A stretch of DNA of 64,000 nt from Iodobacter ciconiae. Lineage in GTDB: Bacteria; Pseudomonadota; Gammaproteobacteria; Burkholderiales; Chitinibacteraceae. Shown piece by piece: positions 53,638 to 61,109 of this stretch. Position numbers and translations under genes: made by a program. The notes under the pieces were generated by a model. That model saw only the letters and a list, made by a program, of their open reading frames with translations, searched no databases and was not told where the DNA came from. The stretch spans positions 3,782,001 to 3,846,000 of the forward strand of contig NZ_CP034433.1 in assembly GCF_003952345.1 (NCBI RefSeq), in the 5' to 3' direction. Each line of letters opens with the position of its first letter. Within the stretch, counting starts at the first letter, position 1.

Positions 53638-53871
53638 GGATAACGTTCCCAATGTCATATGGGCACGAGAGTATCAGTGGGGTATTACAGTTTTTAGAAG
53701 GAGGGGGGCAGGTGGCCGTTGTGGGCCTAAATAAGCGACAGAATGAAGCCACCTTGCTTTGTTGATGCTTGATTCACGACTGCGCTGAGCAGGAAAACCC
53801 CAGCGCGGTCATGAATCAAATGTTAACAGCCCCTGGGTAGTGGGCATTTTTAATGCTGCAATATATTTAAT

Positions 53872-54516
53872 TTAATGATTTAACGCTTCATTAACCAGAT
53901 CACTTAATTGCTGATAGCCAAAGCTTTGCAGCGCTTTGCCATTTACAAAATAGCTGGGTGTTTTTGTTACGCCCAGCGCTTGTGCGTCAGCAATTTCCTG
54001 CTGAATCAGCATCTGAATACTGCTTGATTGCATATCTGCCTGCAATTGCGTCATATCCAGCCCAAGGGGGGCAAGTAATGGCAGGACGAGATTAGCATCG
54101 GCCTGATGATTTTTTGTCCATTTATCTTGCGAGGCTAACACTGTTTCAAGTGCTGGCCAGTATTTTCCCTGTTTACGTGCGGCTTCCAATACTGCAATTA
54201 CCTGCTCGGCACCCTGATGCAATGGAGCATAGCGAATGACGAGGCGGATTTGCTCCGGGTTTTTGGCCATCAGCTCTTTTACAAATGGATAAAACGCTGC
54301 ACAGGCTTCGCAAGCGGGATCAAGAAACTCCACAATAGTCACTTTTGCGTTTTGTGCGCCAATAATAGGCGAATGCATACGCATTAATGCATCCTGATTA
54401 ACCTGAACATGTGCCTGAGTGGCCAATTGCTGCTTATCTTTAAATACCAGAGTTCCAATAATGAATAGCATGAGTAAAACCAGTGCTGCGCCAATAAAGA
54501 TGATTTTCTGTTTCAT
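53872..54516 (-). CDS. DsbA-family thiol:disulfide oxidoreductase
   Basis: This 214-residue protein has an N-terminal membrane anchor or signal (about 5-24). The thioredoxin-fold active site is 'DPACEACAAFYP' (C69/C72), and the cis-Pro segment 'GVTKTPSYFVNG' lies near 180. It resembles BdbD/DsbA-like oxidases with a helical insert. It overlaps the dsbB-like gene by four bases (ATGA), so this is a dedicated oxidase/re-oxidase pair for periplasmic disulfides. Confidence 0.88.
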   Translation of the reverse strand: MKQKIIFIGAALVLLMLFIIGTLVFKDKQQLATQAHVQVNQDALMRMHSPIIGAQNAKVTIVEFLDPACEACAAFYPFVKELMAKNPEQIRLVIRYAPLHQGAEQVIAVLEAARKQGKYWPALETVLASQDKWTKNHQADANLVLPLLAPLGLDMTQLQADMQSSSIQMLIQQEIADAQALGVTKTPSYFVNGKALQSFGYQQLSDLVNEALNH

Positions 54517-54965
54517 TTTTTACCCTGAATAGAGGTTGCGAATAAAGAAATACTGATGAGTGCAAAGGCACAGACTGACATAAGTGGAATAGTCAGAAAG
54601 CCAAACCATTCGGCTTCGACTTCCGAGCACGATGAGCCCTGGGCGCAGGGGCTGGCGGAGGGTGAAATCAGGCCCAGCTGCAAAAACCAGTGGAAAACCG
54701 CAAATCCCAGCCCGATTAGTGCCAAAGGCAAGGCGTAGCGCACTACTTTAGTGTCGAGCGGAAAAAGTGCCAGTGGCAGGAAGATCGCCAGTGGAAACAT
54801 AAAAATCCGCTGATACCAGCACAGGGTGCAGGGAGCGATACCCATTATGTCACTAAAAAACAAGGCACCAAGTGTGCCACTGGCCGCGATCAGCCAGGCC
54901 GTAAAAATAAGCATCCAGCAGGCCGCATCACTTGTGAAAGCGGAGGAGGAGGGGCGATAAGACAA
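54513..54965 (-). CDS. DsbB/BdbC-family disulfide bond formation protein
   Basis: This 150-residue protein has four membrane helices. The first periplasmic pair is in 'APCTLCWYQRI' (CxxC near 46-49), and the second pair is in 'SPCAQGSSCSEVE'. It re-oxidises the partner DsbA-like protein and passes electrons to quinone. It is the first gene of the pair and is translationally coupled to the oxidase. Confidence 0.9.
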   Translation of the reverse strand: MSYRPSSSAFTSDAACWMLIFTAWLIAASGTLGALFFSDIMGIAPCTLCWYQRIFMFPLAIFLPLALFPLDTKVVRYALPLALIGLGFAVFHWFLQLGLISPSASPCAQGSSCSEVEAEWFGFLTIPLMSVCAFALISISLFATSIQGKK

Positions 54966-55239
54966 AACTTACCTCTTGCATGCAGCATCTTAAAAAGGAA
55001 GTAGACCAGAATGCTGGCTGAGGGTTCAAGGTAATTTAGAGGTAGATTTTTAATTAATGAGATTTGTTGATCGATATGCATGCTTGGCTGATAGCTTTGC
55101 GATGTGGCTGGTTTGATTTGAGCTCGCTTTTTTGATCAATTTGCAGCTAGGCTGGATTACATGGGCTAATCCATTTAATTACAACATATTGACACCTATG
55201 CACGATCCTTAGTGCTTACCGTTTGAAAATGATATTTCC

Positions 55240-55431
55240 ATGAGCTGGCTTGATTATTATTTAAAGCGGCTCTTACTAGCAAGCTGGCCAATGCTTGATC
55301 AGGCAGGACTGGCGTTATTAGAGGAAAAAAGAAGGGCAAATATGGTTACGTGGTTAGCCTTCTGTTTTTTCTGTTTCCTATGGCTTATTTCAGCTGTTGT
55401 TCTGCCCATGCAAAATACGGAGAGTTTCTAA
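55240..55431 (+). CDS. Possible small single-pass membrane protein
   Basis: This 63-residue frame has an amphipathic basic start ('MSWLDYYLKRLLLASWP') and one clear membrane helix (about 36-54). No strong ribosome site precedes it and no family is recognised. Codon use is like its neighbours. It could be a real small protein or a chance frame. Confidence 0.4.
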   Translation: MSWLDYYLKRLLLASWPMLDQAGLALLEEKRRANMVTWLAFCFFCFLWLISAVVLPMQNTESF

Positions 55432-55550
55432 CGGTTTGGCTTTGGGTAAAACCTGATAAATCAAAATAAAAGGTATGCTAGGAATCATGAATTCCCATAT
55501 TCCCTGCTGCGTGTCTCGGTTTTTAATTGCTTGCGAAAGCCAAATGATGA

Positions 55551-56037
55551 TCAAGGTACGTTCTCTTTAAGCTGTACGGCCAGCGTGCCAAGCTTCTTGC
55601 TCCAACTGGCGGTGGCTTCTTCATTGGATGCCCTTTGTGTATTTGGGGCGCCGGTTTTACCAGAGGCCAGCTCTACTTGCGCCTTAAACCTCTGGACATG
55701 AGCGGTGGCTTTGTGGGCTTGTTGCATTCGCACCGCAGAATCACTGAGTGAAGGCTCAACCTCGATTGTTTTTAGGTGTTTCTGGCTCGTATAGGGTTGC
55801 GGCTATCTGAAACTTGGCAGGCCCCATATCCTTGAGATAGCCAACCAGTGTTTCAAGTTTTTTGAAAATTCGCACCGAGCCACGCCTGGCCGCCAAAGTT
55901 CTTTCGGTCATGTTGTATTGAATTACTGAGCCCCAGTCGCCTTTCTGCTCGATGATGCTTGCTCTATGTACCGCTCCAGCTTCAATTAGCCTTGCAAGAG
56001 TGTTGTGGTCGATGGTTTTGCTTGTCATCGCCATCAT
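55551..56037 (-). pseudogene. ParC-like plasmid/ICE stable-inheritance gene, frameshifted
   Basis: The first part (55756-56037) reads 'IDHNTLARLIEAGAVHRASI', 'GDWGSVIQYNMTERTLAARRG' and 'IFKKLETLVGYLKDMG', which matches the ParC-type proteins of IncP-like plasmids and integrative elements. It runs out at 'NNRG'. Shifting by one base in an A-rich run near 55,775 restores a frame that continues 'MQQAHKATAHVQRFKAQVE' and on to the stop at 55551. So one indel splits the gene. It marks past plasmid or ICE DNA. Confidence 0.65.
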
Positions 56038-56701
56038 ATTTGCTTGTTGATAAAAAATACATAACAAACTTAGTAAAAAACAATATTTGCCAGTGTAGGC
56101 TTACTTGGGGACAGGCGTAACTAAATATTAAGGTATAGTAAGCTTGTTGGTGATTGATTTTGTGCTTGGTAGCATCTCTTAGCACAAGTTTGTAGACAAA
56201 ATCTGTCTTACCGAGTTTGTTTGGGTGTGTGTACTATCAAATACATAGATCGCCATGTGATCTAGAATAAATGGAAAAATATAGTAATATATTCGATTAT
56301 ACAAAAAATAGGATTCTGTATGAGTGTATATTATAGGTATTTATGCTAATAATCAATATCTGTAACAATCCAATGAATAATTATTTAAAATAAAATATTG
56401 GTATTAAATAAGATTTTTCTTTATTAATAAATAAAAACGTATTTTATTTGAGGTTGGTGTTTAATTAAGTTATTTATTGGGTGGTAATATGTAAGTTTCT
56501 TGGAAAAACTTACACATTTAAAAATAAAATAACTATAAAAAGTTGCAAGCACTTTTTAGTAAAATAGCTGTATTGATTGAAAAATATTAAGTTTTTTAAA
56601 TGCGCCTAATATTTTATGGCTTAATGCATTTATTTGAGTACTTGTAAAGTTTGAATTTTAATTAAAATTTAGAAATTTTATTCAAAAACAGGATGTTAAT
56701 T
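56038..56701 (+). other. Very AT-rich leader region
   Basis: About 660 bp, strongly A/T from 56,230 on. I see no gene. It lies before the PD-(D/E)XK gene and matches that gene's low GC, so both probably arrived together. Confidence 0.5.
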
Positions 56702-57799
56702 ATGGATTTTATTGATCAGCTTCGCTTGCTTTCAACTCGTATCAATACTACAAAAGATATGATCCAGACGGAAGAGGCAACTAAAAATGCAATGGTAATG
56801 CCATTTATTCAAATTTTAGGTTATAACCCATTTGATCCATTTGAAGTAACCCCTGAGCTTGTTGCTGATGTTGGAACTAAAAAAGGAGAGAAGGTTGATT
56901 ATGCTATTTTAAAAGAGGGCAAGCCTATATTAATTTTTGAATGTAAAAAATCGGGTGCTGATCTTAATATTGGTCATGCATCGCAACTTTTTCGTTATTT
57001 TCATGTTACAGAAGCAAGATTTGGTGTTTTAACTAATGGTTTATTATACAAATTTTTTACTGATTTAGAGCAATCTAATAAAATGGATGAAAAGCCATTC
57101 CTTGAGTTTAATATTCTTGATTTTAAAGAACGAGATATAGATGAACTTAAAAAATTTGCAAAATCTACATTTGATGTAGACACTATTCTTAGTACAGCAA
57201 ATGATTTAAAGTACACTCGGGCAATTCAGCATAAACTTTCCGAATGGATTTCTAGTCCGCCAGAAGATTTTGTTAGACTTCTGTCTGTGGACTGTTTGGG
57301 TAGTAAAAGATTTACTCCTGCAGCCAAGGATCAATTTACGGAAATTACAAAGCGGGCTTTTGAACAGTTGATTGGAGAAAAAATAAATGAAAGGCTAAAG
57401 GTCGCGATGACTCCTGATATTTTAGCCCCGCTTGTTTCTCAGGTAGGAAATAAAGTTGAAGGTATTAAGGAGCCACAGGAACAACCACTAATTATAACAA
57501 CACCTGAAGAAATTGAGGGTTTTTATGCTGTACGTGCAATGCTTAGAGAGTTTGTTCAGTCTAAAAGAGTTGTAATGAGAGATGCTCAAAGTTATTGTGC
57601 CATTTTGTTAGATGACAATAACAGAAAACCTATTTGTCGTTTGCGATTTAATAATCTTCAGAACCTTAGAGTCGGCTTTTTTAATGAGAAAAAAGAGGAA
57701 GAAGTACTCGCTTTGAATTCTATAGATGATCTGTTTAATTATTCTGATAAATTGAAAGCTACGCTTATGATCTATACTGGTGAAGTAATTAAAGAATAA
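56702..57799 (+). CDS. HsdR-N-like PD-(D/E)XK nuclease-fold protein
   Basis: About 365 residues from the ATG at 56702, with AGGAT in front. The N-terminus 'EEATKNAMVMPFIQILGYNP' and the motif Asp66 ... Glu80-Cys-Lys82 ('KVDYAIL...LIFECKK') form the type I restriction HsdR N-terminal nuclease core. The C-terminal part (about 260-365) is a separate domain seen in stand-alone phage or island proteins ('CRLRFNNLQNLRVGFF'). No HsdM/HsdS and no helicase domain are present. Codon use is AT-rich. Likely role: DNA cleavage in defence, or a phage-borne nuclease. Confidence 0.8.
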   Translation: MDFIDQLRLLSTRINTTKDMIQTEEATKNAMVMPFIQILGYNPFDPFEVTPELVADVGTKKGEKVDYAILKEGKPILIFECKKSGADLNIGHASQLFRYFHVTEARFGVLTNGLLYKFFTDLEQSNKMDEKPFLEFNILDFKERDIDELKKFAKSTFDVDTILSTANDLKYTRAIQHKLSEWISSPPEDFVRLLSVDCLGSKRFTPAAKDQFTEITKRAFEQLIGEKINERLKVAMTPDILAPLVSQVGNKVEGIKEPQEQPLIITTPEEIEGFYAVRAMLREFVQSKRVVMRDAQSYCAILLDDNNRKPICRLRFNNLQNLRVGFFNEKKEEEVLALNSIDDLFNYSDKLKATLMIYTGEVIKE

Positions 57800-58041
57800 A
57801 AAAATTTCAATGGTTGATAGCTGTATTGCTCGAATACTATAAATTTTAGCTACATATGTTAAAGGCTGTAGTTTTATGGTTTTTTTGCATAACTAGTTTA
57901 TAGCGTCATAAGTTGAAAACTCCTACTAAACTTGGGTCTTCAATTTTAATATCATGTACTGTGTATCTGATATTAGTTAATTAGGGTGCTAGTCTAAAAA
58001 AATAAAATATATATGTAATTATAAAAATTTATTTTATTAAT
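57800..58041 (+). other. AT-rich spacer before IS element B
   Basis: About 240 AT-rich bases without gene or clear hairpin. Confidence 0.4.
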
Positions 58042-58109
58042 GGTAATCCCCCCACAAAACCTGCTCATTTTTAAGTAGAATTTTCTCGCAGTCTTTGAGG
58101 AGCTTCTAC

Positions 58110-58376
58110 ATGAAAGCAGCACGTTATTCTGATAGCCAGATTATGGCGATTTTAAAGCAAGCCGAAGCCGGTTCGACCGTCCCCGATCTGTGCCGCGAGC
58201 ACGGCATGAGTTCGGCCTCTTTCTATAAGTGGCGCGCTAAGTTTGGTGGCATGGACGTTTCCATGATGACGAGAATGAAGGAGCTGGAGGACGAAAACAA
58301 GCGCCTTAAAAAGATGTATATCGAAGCCCAGATGCAGGCGGATATCATTAAGGAAGCCATGTCAGAAATCCTCTGA
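58110..58376 (+). CDS. IS3-family transposase OrfA (element B)
   Basis: About 88 residues starting '[20 protein letters not shown]', with the helix-turn-helix '[20 protein letters not shown]' and a leucine-zipper segment. It is intact. OrfB begins 20 bp after its stop in another frame; programmed frameshifting normally joins the two. Confidence 0.9.
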   Translation: MKAARYSDSQIMAILKQAEAGSTVPDLCREHGMSSASFYKWRAKFGGMDVSMMTRMKELEDENKRLKKMYIEAQMQADIIKEAMSEIL

Positions 58377-58395
58377 AACATCTCAGCGTCGCGAG

Positions 58396-59196
58396 ATGGC
58401 TCACTGGGCCGTTGAAACCAAATCCGTGTCCATTCGTGCGGCTTGCGCTAGTTTTGCGATTAGCACAACTTGCTATCGCTATATTCGTAAGTTGGATGCC
58501 GAAAAGGCTCAAATTGCTGATTCATTGGTCCAGCTCACGGAAACGCATCGTAACTGGGGCTTTGGCCTCTGCTTTTTGCATTTGCGCAACGTCAAGAAAA
58601 AACACTGGAATCATAAACGGGTCTACAGAATTTACTGCGATTTAGAATTAAATCTGCGGATTAAACCTAAAAAGCGCTTAGAACGCGAAACGCCAGCGCC
58701 ATTAGCAGTGCCGGCAGCAAAAAATGAAACGTGGTCGATGGATTTTATGCATGATCAATTAGCCGATGGACGTAGTATTCGCTTATTCAATGTGATTGAT
58801 GATTTTAATCGAGAAGGATTAGGCATTGAAGTTGATTTCTCTTTGCCGGCAGAGCGTGTAATACGCAGCTTGAATCAAATCATCGAATAGCGCGGCAAGC
58901 CTAAGCGAATCAGGTCCGATAATGGCCCTGAATATATTAGCCATCTGCTAAAGAATTGGGCAGAGCAACAATCGATTGAATTGGCTTATATTCAGCCTGG
59001 CAATCCACAGCAAAATGCATATATTGAGCGCTATAATCGCACTGTACGTTATGAATGGCTGGCCTGTGATGATTTTGAAAGCCTTGCCGAAGTGCAAGAA
59101 ACTGCAACGCAATGGCTTTGGACTTACAATAACGAACGTCCGCATATGGGATTGGGCGGCATCACCCCGAAACAAAAACTGGCATTACATGCCTAG
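58396..59196 (+). pseudogene. IS3-family transposase OrfB with one in-frame amber codon (element B)
   Basis: The 267-codon frame is complete except for TAG at 58888-58890 (codon 165). It carries '[20 protein letters not shown]', '[12 protein letters not shown]', 'RIRSDNGPEYIS' and 'QQNAYIERYNRT', the DDE integrase core with all acidic residues. Element A has Trp at the stop position, so a single TGG-to-TAG change explains it. The lesion looks recent. Confidence 0.92.
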
Positions 59197-59370
59197 CCTC
59201 TACTTTTAAGTGAGCTTAAAAACGGGGGGATTACCGTGGCAATCAACAATTAATGTAGGTTGCTATAGCCTCGGTCTGGGAGCGTCGTGATGTCCACGAT
59301 TTCGCCCTGATTTCAGTTAATCGCGCATTTTAATCCTTTCGTTCTAAATTTTTCAGTATCGGTAAATTTC

Positions 59371-60804
59371 ATGTTTTTTGTACAACCACTACCCGATGAA
59401 TTTGTGGGTGGGCACTTCGGTCGATTGGGCCGAGTTAATGGCTATAATTCTTCGTTACAGCTTATTCGTGAATTGGATGAATGTTTTCGAAGTGGAGCAA
59501 AAGATTGGGAACCTCCATCTGTTGATCGCTTAATTACGACGCATCTAGGAATGGAATCCGAGGCGTATTTGCAGAAGCATACGATGCTACCTTTCTATTG
59601 GGTCACAACTTTTGAGCGAGAAGAGCCGCGAAAATTTGAGTCAGTTGCAAAAAGTCGCCAACGTGCGGCTTTAAAGCATGAGCGTGATGCCGCATATTTT
59701 TGCGATGAGTGCGTAAAAAGTGATAAGCGTGATCTAGGGTTCTCCTATTGGCGTAGATTTCATCAGTTGCCAGGAGTTGATACCTGTTCAATTCACAGAA
59801 CCGCGTTGAGGTATATTCACAAACAAAATGCATTTGACGAGCCCCCTCAGCGATGGAGTGCAATTGCTGAAACAGTTTCAAAAGAACTTGCTGAACTTCA
59901 GTGTCATCCCGTTATTTCGCGATATACCAAAATTTCAAGCCGTTTCCTCAATCAACAACGACAGTGTCGCTACGTAGCTTCTGCTTTTCATAGCGCCTCA
60001 GCACGTCAAATGGGTTTGAAGGTTGTGCTGCGCGGTAGTGCAACAAGAATAAGTGATCGGATGCAGCAAGAGTTACCAAGTCTTTGGCTATCCACACATT
60101 GGCCTGAGTTGGCCAAAAAACAGGAAAGGGTGCTTTTTTCTGCTTTGGATGGGGTTATTGGCAGTCAAGTTTGCACAGGGTTGGCGCATGCCCTGACGTT
60201 GGCTTTGTGCCACGATGATGCAGACTATGCTGTTTCTAAGTTTTTTGAATTGCCACTTGATCAGCATAAAGTGTCTTTCCCTAAGAAAGTAATAATGCGA
60301 TCAGACATGCAAAATGCATACTTGCAGTGCGAGGGTAACTTCAGCGCAATGTCTAAATTTTTGGAAAAGGATATGTCGACGGTGACACGTCATATGAAGA
60401 AAGCTGGTGTTCCATCCGCAGTATTGCTAAATGAAGCTGAACGGCATGTTATTTTTGAGATTGTCCGTGATGCTGATATTTTTGTTAAACCTAAACACCC
60501 CTCCAAAGAAGAGCTTGCGCTTGAAAAGGACAGCCGAGGTTTATCTGAAATACCAAAATCACTACTTATGCCTATACGACCTGAAATGAAAGTGGCATTT
60601 CTTGCTAATCAGGGGGATTTTTCAAAAATGGCCAAATCGCTAGACCTTAACATTACAACGGTTATTAATCATATGCGCCAAGTCGGTATTCCATCTTCTC
60701 GCTATTTTTGCGAAAAAGCACGTCAGGAGTTAATGGAATTTGTTCGCGAAGCTGAAACCGCTGATTTAAGATGGGTGCGTGTAAAGCGTCCCTTGAAGGA
60801 TTAA
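59371..60804 (+). CDS. Orphan TniQ/TnsD-family target-selection protein
   Basis: This 477-residue protein has an N-terminal TniQ domain ('GGHFGRLGRVNGYNSS' early) and a zinc ribbon C111-C114-C139-H142 in 'YFCDECVKSDKRDLGFSYWRRFHQLPGVDTC...H'. The C-terminal half contains two related helix-turn-helix units: 'AYLQCEGNFSAMSKFLEKDM' followed by 'HMKKAGVPS', and 'AFLANQGDFSKMAKSLDLNI' followed by 'HMRQVGIPS'. TniQ/TnsD proteins choose the target site for Tn7/Tn5053-like transposons. No tnsA, tnsB, tnsC, tniA, tniB or Cas gene is present in the window. An IS element ends 135 bp upstream. Confidence 0.85.
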   Translation: MFFVQPLPDEFVGGHFGRLGRVNGYNSSLQLIRELDECFRSGAKDWEPPSVDRLITTHLGMESEAYLQKHTMLPFYWVTTFEREEPRKFESVAKSRQRAALKHERDAAYFCDECVKSDKRDLGFSYWRRFHQLPGVDTCSIHRTALRYIHKQNAFDEPPQRWSAIAETVSKELAELQCHPVISRYTKISSRFLNQQRQCRYVASAFHSASARQMGLKVVLRGSATRISDRMQQELPSLWLSTHWPELAKKQERVLFSALDGVIGSQVCTGLAHALTLALCHDDADYAVSKFFELPLDQHKVSFPKKVIMRSDMQNAYLQCEGNFSAMSKFLEKDMSTVTRHMKKAGVPSAVLLNEAERHVIFEIVRDADIFVKPKHPSKEELALEKDSRGLSEIPKSLLMPIRPEMKVAFLANQGDFSKMAKSLDLNITTVINHMRQVGIPSSRYFCEKARQELMEFVREAETADLRWVRVKRPLKD

Positions 60805-61109
60805 AAATATGGGGAGCCTAGTTTGATTTAGGTAATACTGACAAAACTGTGTGAACCATTCTTTTCTTAAAGCAATACTCACTGTCTTACCCAAAAACGG
60901 CTGTTTTAGAACCACGCCACTAAATATACACCTGAATAGGTGTATATTTCACGTTAGTTGCTAGGTGAGATGTAGTGATTCGTTGGATTCTAAAACACAA
61001 GTGCATTCTTATAGTTCCCGTAGTGGGTATGCAGAAAGCAAATTAAGCCCCTTGGGTCTCGCTAACAAAGCGAGATGGAAAATTAAAGAATAAATTAAAG
61101 TAGAAGTGT
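60805..61109 (+). other. Region between tniQ and the NERD-kinase gene
   Basis: A 305-bp stretch with two inverted repeats: the long palindrome listed separately, and TCTCGCT/AGCGAGA (61057-61063 / 61069-61075). No gene is seen. Confidence 0.45.
60922..60949. promoter_or_regulatory. 28-bp perfect palindrome, possible operator
   Basis: AAATATACACCT (60922-60933), a GAAT loop, and AGGTGTATATTT (60938-60949) form a perfect 12-bp inverted repeat 160 bp before the NERD-kinase start. No T run follows a GC stem, so a protein-binding site is more likely than a terminator. It could also be an element end. Confidence 0.5.

Larger units (their letters stand above)
58042..59235 (+). mobile_element. IS3-family element B
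   Basis: This 1194-bp element is bounded by the same perfect 12-bp inverted repeats as element A (GGTAATCCCCCC at 58042-58053, complement at 59224-59235), in the opposite orientation. Its OrfA differs from that of element A at roughly three in ten residues, so it is a related but distinct IS. OrfB carries one in-frame stop. No target duplication is evident. Confidence 0.92.

Noticed and set aside
41559..59235. Composite transposon formed by the two IS3 elements
   Set aside because: The elements are different ISs, both have damaged OrfB, and the segment between them is mostly ordinary chromosome.
59235..61109. CRISPR-associated transposon (type I-F3 CAST) suggested by TniQ and the short hairpins after it
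   Set aside because: There are no cas6/7/8 genes and no tnsABC in the window, and the hairpins at 60,922 and 61,057 differ from each other and are not spaced as repeat-spacer units.
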